This document shows positions 1-4,814 of a stretch of DNA of 5,238 bases, piece by piece (within the stretch, counting starts at the first letter, position 1; every line of letters starts with the position of its first letter). Origin of the DNA: an uncultured Prevotella sp. (GTDB lineage Bacteria > Bacteroidota > Bacteroidia > Bacteroidales > Bacteroidaceae); assembly GCA_900557255.1 (NCBI GenBank), contig USSA01000190.1, positions 1 to 5,238 of the forward strand, read 5' to 3'. The notes beneath the pieces are model-generated. The model ran no database searches. It saw only the letters and a program-made list of their open reading frames with translations, and was not told the DNA's origin. The translations under genes were made by a program, and so were the position numbers.

Positions 1-191
1 ATCGCAAGATCATCACTATGAAGGATGCTAAGAAGGTTGGTGAGTACGAGGCTACTGTACACTACCACAAGGAGGTTGAGGTTAAGGTTCCAGTTAACGT
101 TGTTGCTGAGAACGCTCCTGCTGCTGAGGAGGCTCCAGTTGAGGCACCTGCTGAGGCTGCAGCTGAGGAAGAGGCTCCAGCAGCTGAATAA
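1..191 (+). CDS. rplI: Ribosomal protein bL9, C-terminal part (5' end outside window)
   Basis: The frame starting at base 3 gives 62 residues ending at TAA 189-191. Residues 1-37 (RKIITMKDAKKVGEYEATVH and on to VNVVAEN) match the C-terminal domain of Bacteroidetes bL9, a 50S protein that binds 23S rRNA near the base of the L1 stalk. The last 25 residues (38-62) are almost only Ala, Glu and Pro with no aromatic or basic residue. They extend past the point where bL9 normally ends, so this is a disordered acidic tail; I believe such tails occur on other Prevotella ribosomal proteins. The start lies left of the window, where rpsF and rpsR would be expected if the usual rpsF-rpsR-rplI operon is kept (inference). 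A terminator 65 bases after the stop ends the unit. The family call is secure; the function of the tail is unknown. Confidence 0.9.
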   Translation, partial: RKIITMKDAKKVGEYEATVHYHKEVEVKVPVNVVAENAPAAEEAPVEAPAEAAAEEEAPAAE

Positions 192-256
192 TCCTGGCTC
201 AATCAATTTGTATGAAGTACGATATTTTTCGCACTGTAAAGCAAATTAATATAAAG

Positions 257-290
257 ATCCCTTTTGCCGCAAGGCATTAGGGATTTTTTT
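257..290 (+). terminator. Rho-independent terminator after rplI
   Basis: ATCCCT 257-262 pairs with AGGGAT 279-284. After a 2x2 T/T mismatch, TGCC 265-268 pairs with GGCA 273-276 and closes a GCAA tetraloop. Seven T residues follow (284-290). It ends the ribosomal protein transcript and isolates it from fabD. Confidence 0.88.
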
Positions 291-371
291 ATGCCTGTTC
301 CGCATTCAGAATGGAAAGTTTTTACCATTCTTGTAGTAATTTAGAATATATAACTTTATTTTTTAATATTC

Positions 372-404
372 TCTGCTGATTCTCAGAATTTTATTGTACC
401 TTTG
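372..404 (+). promoter_or_regulatory. fabD: Probable Bacteroidetes-type promoter for fabD
   Basis: TACCTTTG at 397-404 is an exact match to the Bacteroidetes -7 element TAnnTTTG. Only weak -33 candidates lie upstream (TCTG 372-375 or CTG 376-378, 21 and 18 bases before the -7 box). Transcription would begin near 411 and give a leader of about 60 bases. The leader is A-rich and carries AAGGA at 464-468, four bases before the fabD ATG, a modest ribosome-binding signal. Confidence 0.6.
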
Positions 405-472
405 CAGTCGAATTCAGAGAATTCATATTTATTACAGAATATTATTTATAAACTAAAAAATATAAGGATAAA

Positions 473-1360
473 ATGAAAGCATTTGTTTTCCCTGGACAGG
501 GTTCTCAGTTCGTAGGTATGGGTAAGGATCTCTACGATAACAACGCATTGGCAAAAGAACTTTTTGATAAGGCCGACGAGATTCTCGGCTTCAAGATTAC
601 TGATATCATGTTCGCCGGAACCGACGATCAGTTGAAGGAAACCAAGGTTACCCAGCCTGCTGTATTCCTCCATTCTGTTATCTCTGCTCTTTGCCTGGGT
701 GAGGAGTTCAAGCCAGCTATGGTTGCAGGTCACTCTCTCGGTGAGTTCTCTGCATTGGTTGCTGCCGGTGCTATGGCTTTCGAGGATGGTTTGAAACTTG
801 TTGCTGCCCGTGCCAACGCTATGCAGAAGGCTTGCGAGGCTAACCCTGGTACTATGGCTGCCATCATCGGTTTGCCAGATGAGAAGGTTGAGGAAATCTG
901 CGCTGAGGTAAGCACAGAAGGCAACGTGGTAGTTGCTGCTAACTACAACTGCCCTGGTCAGCTCGTTATCTCTGGTAACGTGGATGCTATCAATGCAGCT
1001 TGCGAGAAGCTGAAGGCTGCCGGTGCTAAGCGTGCATTGCCTTTGAAGGTTGGTGGTGCTTTCCACTCTCCATTGATGCAGCCAGCTAAGGATGAACTTC
1101 AGGCTGCTATCGAGAAGACTACATTCTCAGCTCCTAAGTGCCCGGTTTACCAGAATGTAGATGGTAAGCCTCATACTGATCCAGCTGAGATTCAGCAGAA
1201 CCTCATCGCACAGCTTACAAGCTCTGTACGTTGGACTTCATCTGTACAGGCTATGATTGCTGATGGTGCTGATGACTTCACAGAGTGTGGTCCTGGCAAG
1301 GCATTGCAGGGCATGATTGGCCGCATCGACAAGAATGTTGCCGCTCATGGTATTGCTTAA
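473..1360 (+). CDS. fabD: Malonyl-CoA:acyl carrier protein transacylase (FabD)
   Basis: This cytoplasmic enzyme transfers malonyl from CoA to acyl carrier protein and supplies the elongation unit of type II fatty-acid synthesis. The 295-residue product has the usual FabD length (about 300). Visible motifs are PGQGSQ at 7-12, QPAVF at 61-65, the nucleophile motif GHSLGE at 86-91 with Ser88, the carboxylate-binding Arg113 in AARANAMQ, the catalytic His198 in GAFHSPLM, Gln247, and ECGPGK at 271-276. These correspond to Ser92, Arg117, His201 and Gln250 of the E. coli enzyme as I recall them. The ATG at 473 gives the family N-terminus directly, with AAGGA just upstream. It appears to be transcribed alone: a promoter precedes it and a strong hairpin follows 18 bases after the stop. 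No other fatty-acid genes are visible beside it. Confidence 0.97.
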   Translation: MKAFVFPGQGSQFVGMGKDLYDNNALAKELFDKADEILGFKITDIMFAGTDDQLKETKVTQPAVFLHSVISALCLGEEFKPAMVAGHSLGEFSALVAAGAMAFEDGLKLVAARANAMQKACEANPGTMAAIIGLPDEKVEEICAEVSTEGNVVVAANYNCPGQLVISGNVDAINAACEKLKAAGAKRALPLKVGGAFHSPLMQPAKDELQAAIEKTTFSAPKCPVYQNVDGKPHTDPAEIQQNLIAQLTSSVRWTSSVQAMIADGADDFTECGPGKALQGMIGRIDKNVAAHGIA

Positions 1361-1378
1361 TCAACAATGACACTATTC

Positions 1379-1435
1379 AACGTTTTATCTTTTCAGCAAA
1401 GGCGTTGTTGGAAAGGTAAAACGTTTCATTTTTTT
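1379..1435 (+). terminator. 21-bp terminator-like hairpin between fabD and the amylase gene
   Basis: Bases 1379-1399 pair with 1405-1425 without a single mismatch if three G-T pairs are allowed (1388/1416, 1393/1411, 1396/1408), around the loop AGGCG at 1400-1404. Seven T residues follow at 1429-1435. It has the form of a very stable intrinsic terminator for fabD. It also ends only 14 bases before the next start codon, with no recognisable promoter in between, so it could act as an attenuator in the leader of the downstream gene. Confidence 0.85.
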
Positions 1436-1449
1436 AGTAAAGCCGCTAA

Positions 1450-3642
1450 ATGAAGGAAAAAGTTATTATATACCAGGTTCTCCCACGACTCTTCGGAAAT
1501 CAGAATACAACCTGTAAGGAAAATGGTACCATCGAAGAGAATGGTTGCGGAAAGCTGAATAATTTCTCAGATGAAGTTCTGGCTAGCATCCACGATATGG
1601 GATTTACACATATTTGGTATACGGGTGTGATTCGTCATGCCACTCAGACAAACTACTCTTCTTATGGAATTCCTACTCAGCATGCAGAGGTAGTGAAGGG
1701 AAAAGCAGGTTCGCCATATGCTATTACCGACTACTATGATATCGATCCAGACTTGGCTGTGAATGTCAGTATGCGAATGAAAGAGTGGGAGCAGCTGATA
1801 GAGCGTACTCACAAGGCTGGTATGAAAGTAATCATGGATTTCGTTCCGAACCATGTAGCCCGAGAGTATCATTCCATTTGCAAACCAACAGGTGTACGGG
1901 ATTTGGGAGAAGATGATGATCCGAACATGCACTTCTCTACCAAGAATAATTTCTATTATGCATGGGGCGATTTGGATTTGAATGAAATCCGTCAGTCCAA
2001 ACCAGAGTTCAAGGCTTTTTCTGCGAAAGATGCCAAGATTTATGAACCTTATACCGAGAGCCCAGCCAGAGCTACAGGAAACGACCGGTTTGATAACCAT
2101 CCTGGCTGTAACGACTGGTATGAGACCGTGAAACTCAATTACGGTGTAGATTACTGTGATGCAGGAGGCAGAAGCTATCATTATGAACCAGTGCCAAACA
2201 CATGGGGCAAGATGACAGATATCCTCCTCTTTTGGGCAAGCAAGGGTGTTGATGGCTTCCGCTGTGATATGGCAGAAATGGTACCAACGGCCTTCTGGTC
2301 ATACGCTACAGGAATATTGAAGGCGAAGTATCCTCACATCGTGGTTATCGGCGAGGTTTATGATCCTAACCAGTACCGCAACTATGTAAAGGCTGGTTTC
2401 GATTATCTTTATGACAAGGTAGGTATGTATGATTGCCTGCGTGGTGTGGTTCGTGGTGAGCGTCCGGCAGCCAGTATTACTCACGAGTGGCAGGTAGTGG
2501 ATGATATCCGCGATCACATGCTCTATTTCCTTGAGAATCATGATGAGCAGCGCATCGCCAGCGATTTCTTCTGTGGCTCAGCCATGAAGGCGATTCCTGC
2601 TGCAGCTATGAGTCTCTTCTTCCAGAAGAATCCTTTCATGCTTTACAGCGGTCAGGAATTCGGCGAGAAGGGAATGGATGAGGAAGGATTCAGCGGCACG
2701 GATGGCCGTACTACGATATTCGACTATTGGAGTCCTGAAACTCTGACACATGCCTATCAGGATTCATCTGACTCGGCATTGAGTCAGGAGCAGAAATATC
2801 TGGCAGCCACTTATCGTCAGCTTCTTCGCTTCGCCAATGAAGAGAAAGCCATCCGCGAGGGTGAGACCTTCGATTTGATGTATGTGAATCCGGGTTCTGA
2901 GAATTTCGATCCCCGTACCAATTTCGCCTTCCTTCGCAAGAAGGATGATGAAGCCATGCTCATCGTACTTAACTTTGCCCAGGAGGCGCGCCAGTTGCAG
3001 GTTTGCATCCCTGGTCATGCTTTCGATTTCTTCCATGTTGCTGAAGAGGAGGTGCTCGTAACAGAGCTGTTCTCGGGTGGCAAGCAGAAGGTTGAGTTGA
3101 AGAAGGATGGCGTGTTCCCGATATCAATGGATGCTAACGGAGTAAGAATCTATAAATTCAATGTCAAGATGGAGGAAAGTGATATCATATTGAATGAGCA
3201 TCATAAGGAGGAGTTCCCACCTGCTCATACGGCAGAGCATTTGCTCAACCAGCTGATGGTTCGCCTGTTTGGCTGTGAGCGCAGCCGCAATGCTCATATT
3301 GAGCGAAAGAAGAGTAAGATGACTTTCGTAGTCGATCACAAGCCTACCCGCCAGGAGGAGAAGGAGATTGAGACGGAGATGAATCGCCTGATAGAGCTTG
3401 ATATGCCTGTTACTTACGAGTTTGTGGATCGTGACCATATTCCGGCTAATGTCAAGTTAGACCGTCTGCCGGATGATGCGAGCGAGACCTTGCGTCTGGT
3501 TCGTATCGGTGATTATGATGTTTGTCCATGTATCGGCAAGCATGTCCGTTCTACCGCCCAGATTGGCAAGTTCGTATTGTTGGGTACCAATTGGGATGAG
3601 CATGCGCATTCTTTGCGTATCCGCTTCAAGATAGTTCAGTAA
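1450..3642 (+). CDS. GH13 alpha-amylase-family enzyme fused to an AlaX-like tRNA-editing domain
   Basis: The 730-residue product starts at the ATG 14 bases after the T-tract of the preceding hairpin; no Shine-Dalgarno is visible. There is no signal peptide, so it should act in the cytoplasm, probably on alpha-glucans or maltodextrins (inference). Residues 1 to about 480 form the GH13 barrel: region I DFVPNH 130-135, region II GFRCDMAE 269-276 with nucleophile Asp273, region III IGEVYD 300-305 with acid/base Glu302, and region IV ENHDEQR 362-368 with Asp365. Residues about 480-571 look like the beta-sandwich domain C. Residues 574-730 are a separate domain of the alanyl/threonyl-tRNA synthetase second-additional-domain type: HTAEH 593-597 and CIGKH 694-698 form the HxxxH plus CxxxH zinc site of AlaX deacylases, which remove wrongly attached amino acids from tRNA. 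Both halves look complete. The exact glycan specificity and editing substrate cannot be read from the sequence. Confidence 0.9.
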   Translation: MKEKVIIYQVLPRLFGNQNTTCKENGTIEENGCGKLNNFSDEVLASIHDMGFTHIWYTGVIRHATQTNYSSYGIPTQHAEVVKGKAGSPYAITDYYDIDPDLAVNVSMRMKEWEQLIERTHKAGMKVIMDFVPNHVAREYHSICKPTGVRDLGEDDDPNMHFSTKNNFYYAWGDLDLNEIRQSKPEFKAFSAKDAKIYEPYTESPARATGNDRFDNHPGCNDWYETVKLNYGVDYCDAGGRSYHYEPVPNTWGKMTDILLFWASKGVDGFRCDMAEMVPTAFWSYATGILKAKYPHIVVIGEVYDPNQYRNYVKAGFDYLYDKVGMYDCLRGVVRGERPAASITHEWQVVDDIRDHMLYFLENHDEQRIASDFFCGSAMKAIPAAAMSLFFQKNPFMLYSGQEFGEKGMDEEGFSGTDGRTTIFDYWSPETLTHAYQDSSDSALSQEQKYLAATYRQLLRFANEEKAIREGETFDLMYVNPGSENFDPRTNFAFLRKKDDEAMLIVLNFAQEARQLQVCIPGHAFDFFHVAEEEVLVTELFSGGKQKVELKKDGVFPISMDANGVRIYKFNVKMEESDIILNEHHKEEFPPAHTAEHLLNQLMVRLFGCERSRNAHIERKKSKMTFVVDHKPTRQEEKEIETEMNRLIELDMPVTYEFVDRDHIPANVKLDRLPDDASETLRLVRIGDYDVCPCIGKHVRSTAQIGKFVLLGTNWDEHAHSLRIRFKIVQ
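3169..3642 (+). other. AlaX-like aminoacyl-tRNA editing domain within the fusion (residues 574-730)
   Basis: The in-frame Met574 (ATG 3169-3171) would start a 157-residue protein, about the size of the short stand-alone AlaX editing proteins. The domain carries HTAEHLLNQL at 593-602, a basic segment HIERKKSK at 616-623, LPDDASETLRLVRIGDY at 673-689 and CPCIGKHV at 692-699. An internal start would release a free editing protein, but nothing resembling a ribosome-binding site precedes 3169, so separate translation is unproven. Confidence 0.78.
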
Positions 3643-3652
3643 AATATAAAAT

Positions 3653-3690
3653 AAGCAGCAATGGAGTAGTAGCCATTGCTGCTTTTTTCT
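3653..3690 (+). terminator. Rho-independent terminator after the fusion gene
   Basis: AGCAGCAATGG 3654-3664 pairs perfectly with CCATTGCTGCT 3673-3683 around an 8-base loop, and six T residues occupy 3683-3688. The A-rich left flank could give some activity in the opposite direction. It closes the housekeeping block 11 bases after the stop codon. Confidence 0.9.
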
Positions 3691-3728
3691 TGTATCATCA
3701 TCGCTTCCTTCTTTCCTTTTCTTTTGTG

Positions 3729-3776
3729 CACATAAAAGTTTTTTTCTCGAAAAAAGTCTCAAAGTCTCATTATTTG
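3729..3776. repeat. Outer inverted repeat, left copy (partner 4434-4481)
   Basis: The run beginning CACATAAA and ending CATTATTTG recurs as its reverse complement at 4434-4481 with only a few substitutions and a 2-base length difference in a T run. The shared core GAAAAAAGTCTCAAAGT is identical in both copies. The two copies form the outer boundary of a roughly 753-bp structure. Confidence 0.85.
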
Positions 3777-3840
3777 TGGCTAAAACCGATGTATATAATT
3801 GATATATAATGGTTTGTAAAAATGAGACTTTTCTGTTTAT

Positions 3841-3893
3841 TTTACAAAGAAGTATCATAGAAGTATCATAAATTCAATAGAAGTATCATAAAA
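3841..3893. repeat. Inner inverted repeat, left copy (partner 4332-4384), with three GAAGTATCATA units
   Basis: This 53-base stretch matches the reverse complement of 4332-4384 at 48 of 53 positions without gaps. Inside it GAAGTATCATA occurs three times, at 3849-3859, 3860-3870 (directly abutting) and 3880-3890. Related AAGTCTCAT copies lie at 3762-3770 and, inverted, at 3822-3830. The spacing suggests protein-binding sites. Confidence 0.88.
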
Positions 3894-3910
3894 CTCAGGT
3901 AAGTTGCTTG

Positions 3911-3927
3911 CAAAAAAGCCTTTTTTG
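3911..3927. repeat. Small A/T palindrome
   Basis: CAAAAAA 3911-3917 is followed by GCC and then TTTTTTG 3921-3927, a perfect 7-bp inverted repeat with a 3-base loop. It is almost all A-T pairs, so any hairpin would be weak. It lies just before the 32-bp tandem repeats. Confidence 0.5.
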
Positions 3928-3934
3928 AGGATTT

Positions 3935-4062
3935 ATGTCTAGAAATACAGGCACAAAAACTAAGAAATGTCTAGTATTTCAGTTTTATAGAATTGATAAT
4001 GTCTACTATTTCCGTTTTATAAAATTGCTAGTGTCTACCTTTCTAGTTTATAAAGTATGCCA
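3935..4062 (+). repeat. Four tandem 32-bp units beginning RTGTCTA
   Basis: ATGTCTA starts at 3935, 3967 and 3999 and GTGTCTA at 4031, a spacing of exactly 32 bases each time. Units 2 and 3 are the closest pair (for example TTTATARAATTG in both); units 1 and 4 are more diverged. A 32-bp period is about three helical turns, so equivalent bases would face the same side of the DNA, as in iterons or operator arrays. There are no unique spacers, so it is not a CRISPR array. Confidence 0.8.
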
Positions 4063-4070
4063 ATATTAAC

Positions 4071-4114
4071 TAGGAATAAGATGGAAAACACAGACAACTG
4101 TAGTTAGGAATAAG
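4071..4114 (+). repeat. Direct repeat TAGGAATAAG, two copies
   Basis: TAGGAATAAG occurs at 4071-4080 and 4105-4114, a 34-base period close to that of the neighbouring 32-bp array. It joins that array to the GC-rich palindrome cluster. Confidence 0.6.
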
Positions 4115-4122
4115 CACATAGG

Positions 4123-4185
4123 TTGGTCTCTTAGTGCCCGTCACACGGTCACTAAGGGATCAGGTGACGGGCATCGATAGACCAA
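4123..4185. repeat. Palindromic block with two mutually exclusive foldings
   Basis: Fold A: TTGGTCT 4123-4129 pairs with AGACCAA 4179-4185, and inside it TGCCCGTCAC 4135-4144 pairs perfectly with GTGACGGGCA 4164-4173. Fold B: 4125-4136 pairs with 4150-4161 over 12 bp (two G-T pairs), capped by CCG 4138-4140 with CGG 4146-4148. Both foldings use the same left strand, so only one can form at a time. Whether it acts as RNA or DNA, and on which strand, is not decided by the sequence. Confidence 0.72.
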
Positions 4186-4188
4186 GTG

Positions 4189-4253
4189 TTGGGCACTCAT
4201 TGCCCGTACTGCGGGCATTGAATGCCCGTTTCATGGGGTAATTTTTGGGCACT
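4189..4253. repeat. Cluster of alternating TGCCCG/CGGGCA palindromes flanked by TTGGGCACT repeats
   Basis: TTGGGCACT occurs at 4189-4197 and 4245-4253. Between them TGCCCG 4201-4206, CGGGCA 4212-4217 and TGCCCG 4223-4228 alternate, so the middle copy can pair with either neighbour (loops of 5 bases to the left, or of 3 with a 7-bp stem to the right). The same hexamer also makes up the stem at 4135-4173. The flanking GGGCACT could pair instead with AGTGCCC 4133-4139. Confidence 0.7.
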
Positions 4254-4314
4254 ATTTTGAGCAAGCAAATTGTAGTTTTTCTATATTTAGTTGACTATAA
4301 TTTCGTGTTTTTTT

Positions 4315-4326
4315 ATGATGCATCAT
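4315..4326. repeat. Perfect 12-bp palindrome ATGATGCATCAT
   Basis: The sequence equals its own reverse complement. It lies just outside the right inner inverted repeat and shares the ATGAT/ATCAT half-site theme of the repeat arms, so it could be an operator for a dimeric DNA-binding protein (inference). Confidence 0.55.
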
Positions 4327-4331
4327 GGTGA

Positions 4332-4384
4332 TTTAATGATACTTTTATGGAATTCATGATACTTCTATGGTACTTCTTTGTAAA
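4332..4384. repeat. Inner inverted repeat, right copy (partner 3841-3893)
   Basis: This is the inverted counterpart of 3841-3893 (48 of 53 identical). It holds ATGATACTT at 4336-4344 and 4356-4364 and the variant ATGGTACTT at 4367-4375. A further direct copy, AAGTATCAT, follows at 4393-4401. Confidence 0.88.
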
Positions 4385-4402
4385 TATATTTGGAAGTATC
4401 AT

Positions 4403-4435
4403 TTTGTAATTCATTATGTATCAGTGATATATTTG
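4403..4435 (+). promoter_or_regulatory. Bacteroidetes-type promoter facing the broken XRE gene
   Basis: TTTG 4403-4406 and TATATTTG 4428-4435 (exact TAnnTTTG) are 21 bases apart, fitting the -33/-7 pattern. Transcription would begin near 4442, inside an ATGATACTT copy, with a leader of about 45 bases before ATG 4488. A second exact TATATTTG at 4385-4392 lacks a clear -33 partner. The overlap of promoter and repeated motif would allow repression by a motif-binding protein. Confidence 0.6.
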
Positions 4436-4481
4436 CAAATAATGATACTTTGAGACTTTTTTCAAGAAAAACATTTATGTG
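4434..4481. repeat. Outer inverted repeat, right copy (partner 3729-3776)
   Basis: This is the reverse complement of the left outer arm, ending at TTTATGTG. It includes the end of the TATATTTG box and ATGATACTT 4442-4450, and stops 6 bases before the ATG of the XRE pseudogene. The element boundary therefore coincides with the gene's leader. Confidence 0.85.
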
Positions 4482-4487
4482 TGAGTG

Positions 4488-4814
4488 ATGAAGGGATGGG
4501 TGAATCTGCGTCATTTGTAAGCGGCTCTCACCCAAAAAGAGGTTGCCGAGCTTACTGGGCTTGGCTTGACCACCATCCACAAGTTTGAGAATGGTACAGT
4601 GGGCAATCTTTCGCTTTCCACTTTTCTCCTCTTGCTGAAGGTGGTGGGTCAGATTGATGCCATCAATGATATGCTTCCAGAACTTCCTCCATCACCTTAT
4701 CTGATGAGAAAGGATGAGAAGAAAGCGCAGAGAATTCGTCATACTAAACAATATCTGGTTATGGTAAATATGTTGGGAATAACAGCCGTCTCTTTGATGA
4801 TAGCTTTACCATGA
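4488..4814 (+). pseudogene. XRE-family helix-turn-helix regulator, interrupted by an in-frame stop
   Basis: From ATG 4488 the frame reads MKGWVNLRHL, then TAA at 4518-4520, then continues in the same frame AALTQKEVAELTGLGLTTIHKFENGT. LTQKEVAELTG (residues 14-24) followed by TTIHKFENG is the classic XRE/Cro-CI helix 2, turn and recognition helix. After residue 36 comes a Leu-rich segment, then ELPPSPYLMRKDEKKAQRIRH, and the frame stops at 4812-4814. The stop codon falls in helix 1. The only later start is TTG 4566, which would lose helix 2, so a working DNA-binding domain cannot be made without readthrough. A single-base change would restore the frame, so a sequencing error is possible. The family resembles HipB-like antitoxins, but no HipA follows. 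The last 15 or so residues look unlike the family and may be out of their original frame. Confidence 0.7.

Larger units (their letters stand above)
3691..4487. other. 797-bp gene-free, repeat-rich region
   Basis: I see no convincing coding frame here; open frames crossing it run through the terminator and the repeats. A pyrimidine-rich run at about 3705-3725 comes first. From 3729 to 4481 the DNA is organised as nested imperfect inverted repeats around tandem 32-bp units and GC-rich palindromes, described separately below. Base composition changes sharply, from AT-rich arms to a GC-rich core at 4133-4253. The layout suggests a non-autonomous mobile element, a regulatory or replication-type site, or a structured RNA. 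No target-site duplication is obvious at the outer ends. Confidence 0.7.

Noticed and set aside
25..249. A 74-codon Leu/Arg-rich frame over the start of the window
   Set aside because: It is a different reading frame of the bL9 C-terminus and crosses its stop. The Leu/Arg runs come from reading the GCT-GAG repeats out of frame.
446..1066. A 206-codon open frame antisense to fabD
   Set aside because: It is the complement of a highly conserved, complete fabD with all catalytic motifs. Its translation shows no recognisable domain, so it is a shadow of codon bias.
1379..1435. A T-box or other known riboswitch before the amylase-fusion gene
   Set aside because: The leader is only a simple long hairpin with a T tract. 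No T-box consensus, specifier loop or other aptamer landmark is present.
3457..3858. A leftward 133-codon frame crossing the end of the fusion gene
   Set aside because: It runs through the strong terminator hairpin, the left repeat arm and the coding end of the fusion gene. The product has no family features.
3935..4062. A CRISPR array
   Set aside because: The 32-bp units are contiguous and diverged throughout, with no unique spacers and no cas genes in the window.
4188..4194. An integron attC core site (GTTGGGC fits GTTRRRY)
   Set aside because: No matching RYYYAAC partner lies at the expected place upstream and there is no integrase or cassette structure. The heptamer is too degenerate to count alone.
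3729..4481. An insertion sequence with terminal inverted repeats
   Set aside because: There is no transposase frame between the arms and no evident target duplication at the ends, so only a non-autonomous element remains possible.
4365..4580. A leftward 71-codon frame over the right repeat arm
   Set aside because: It is the complement of the HTH-coding segment plus repeat DNA, and no coding signature is visible.
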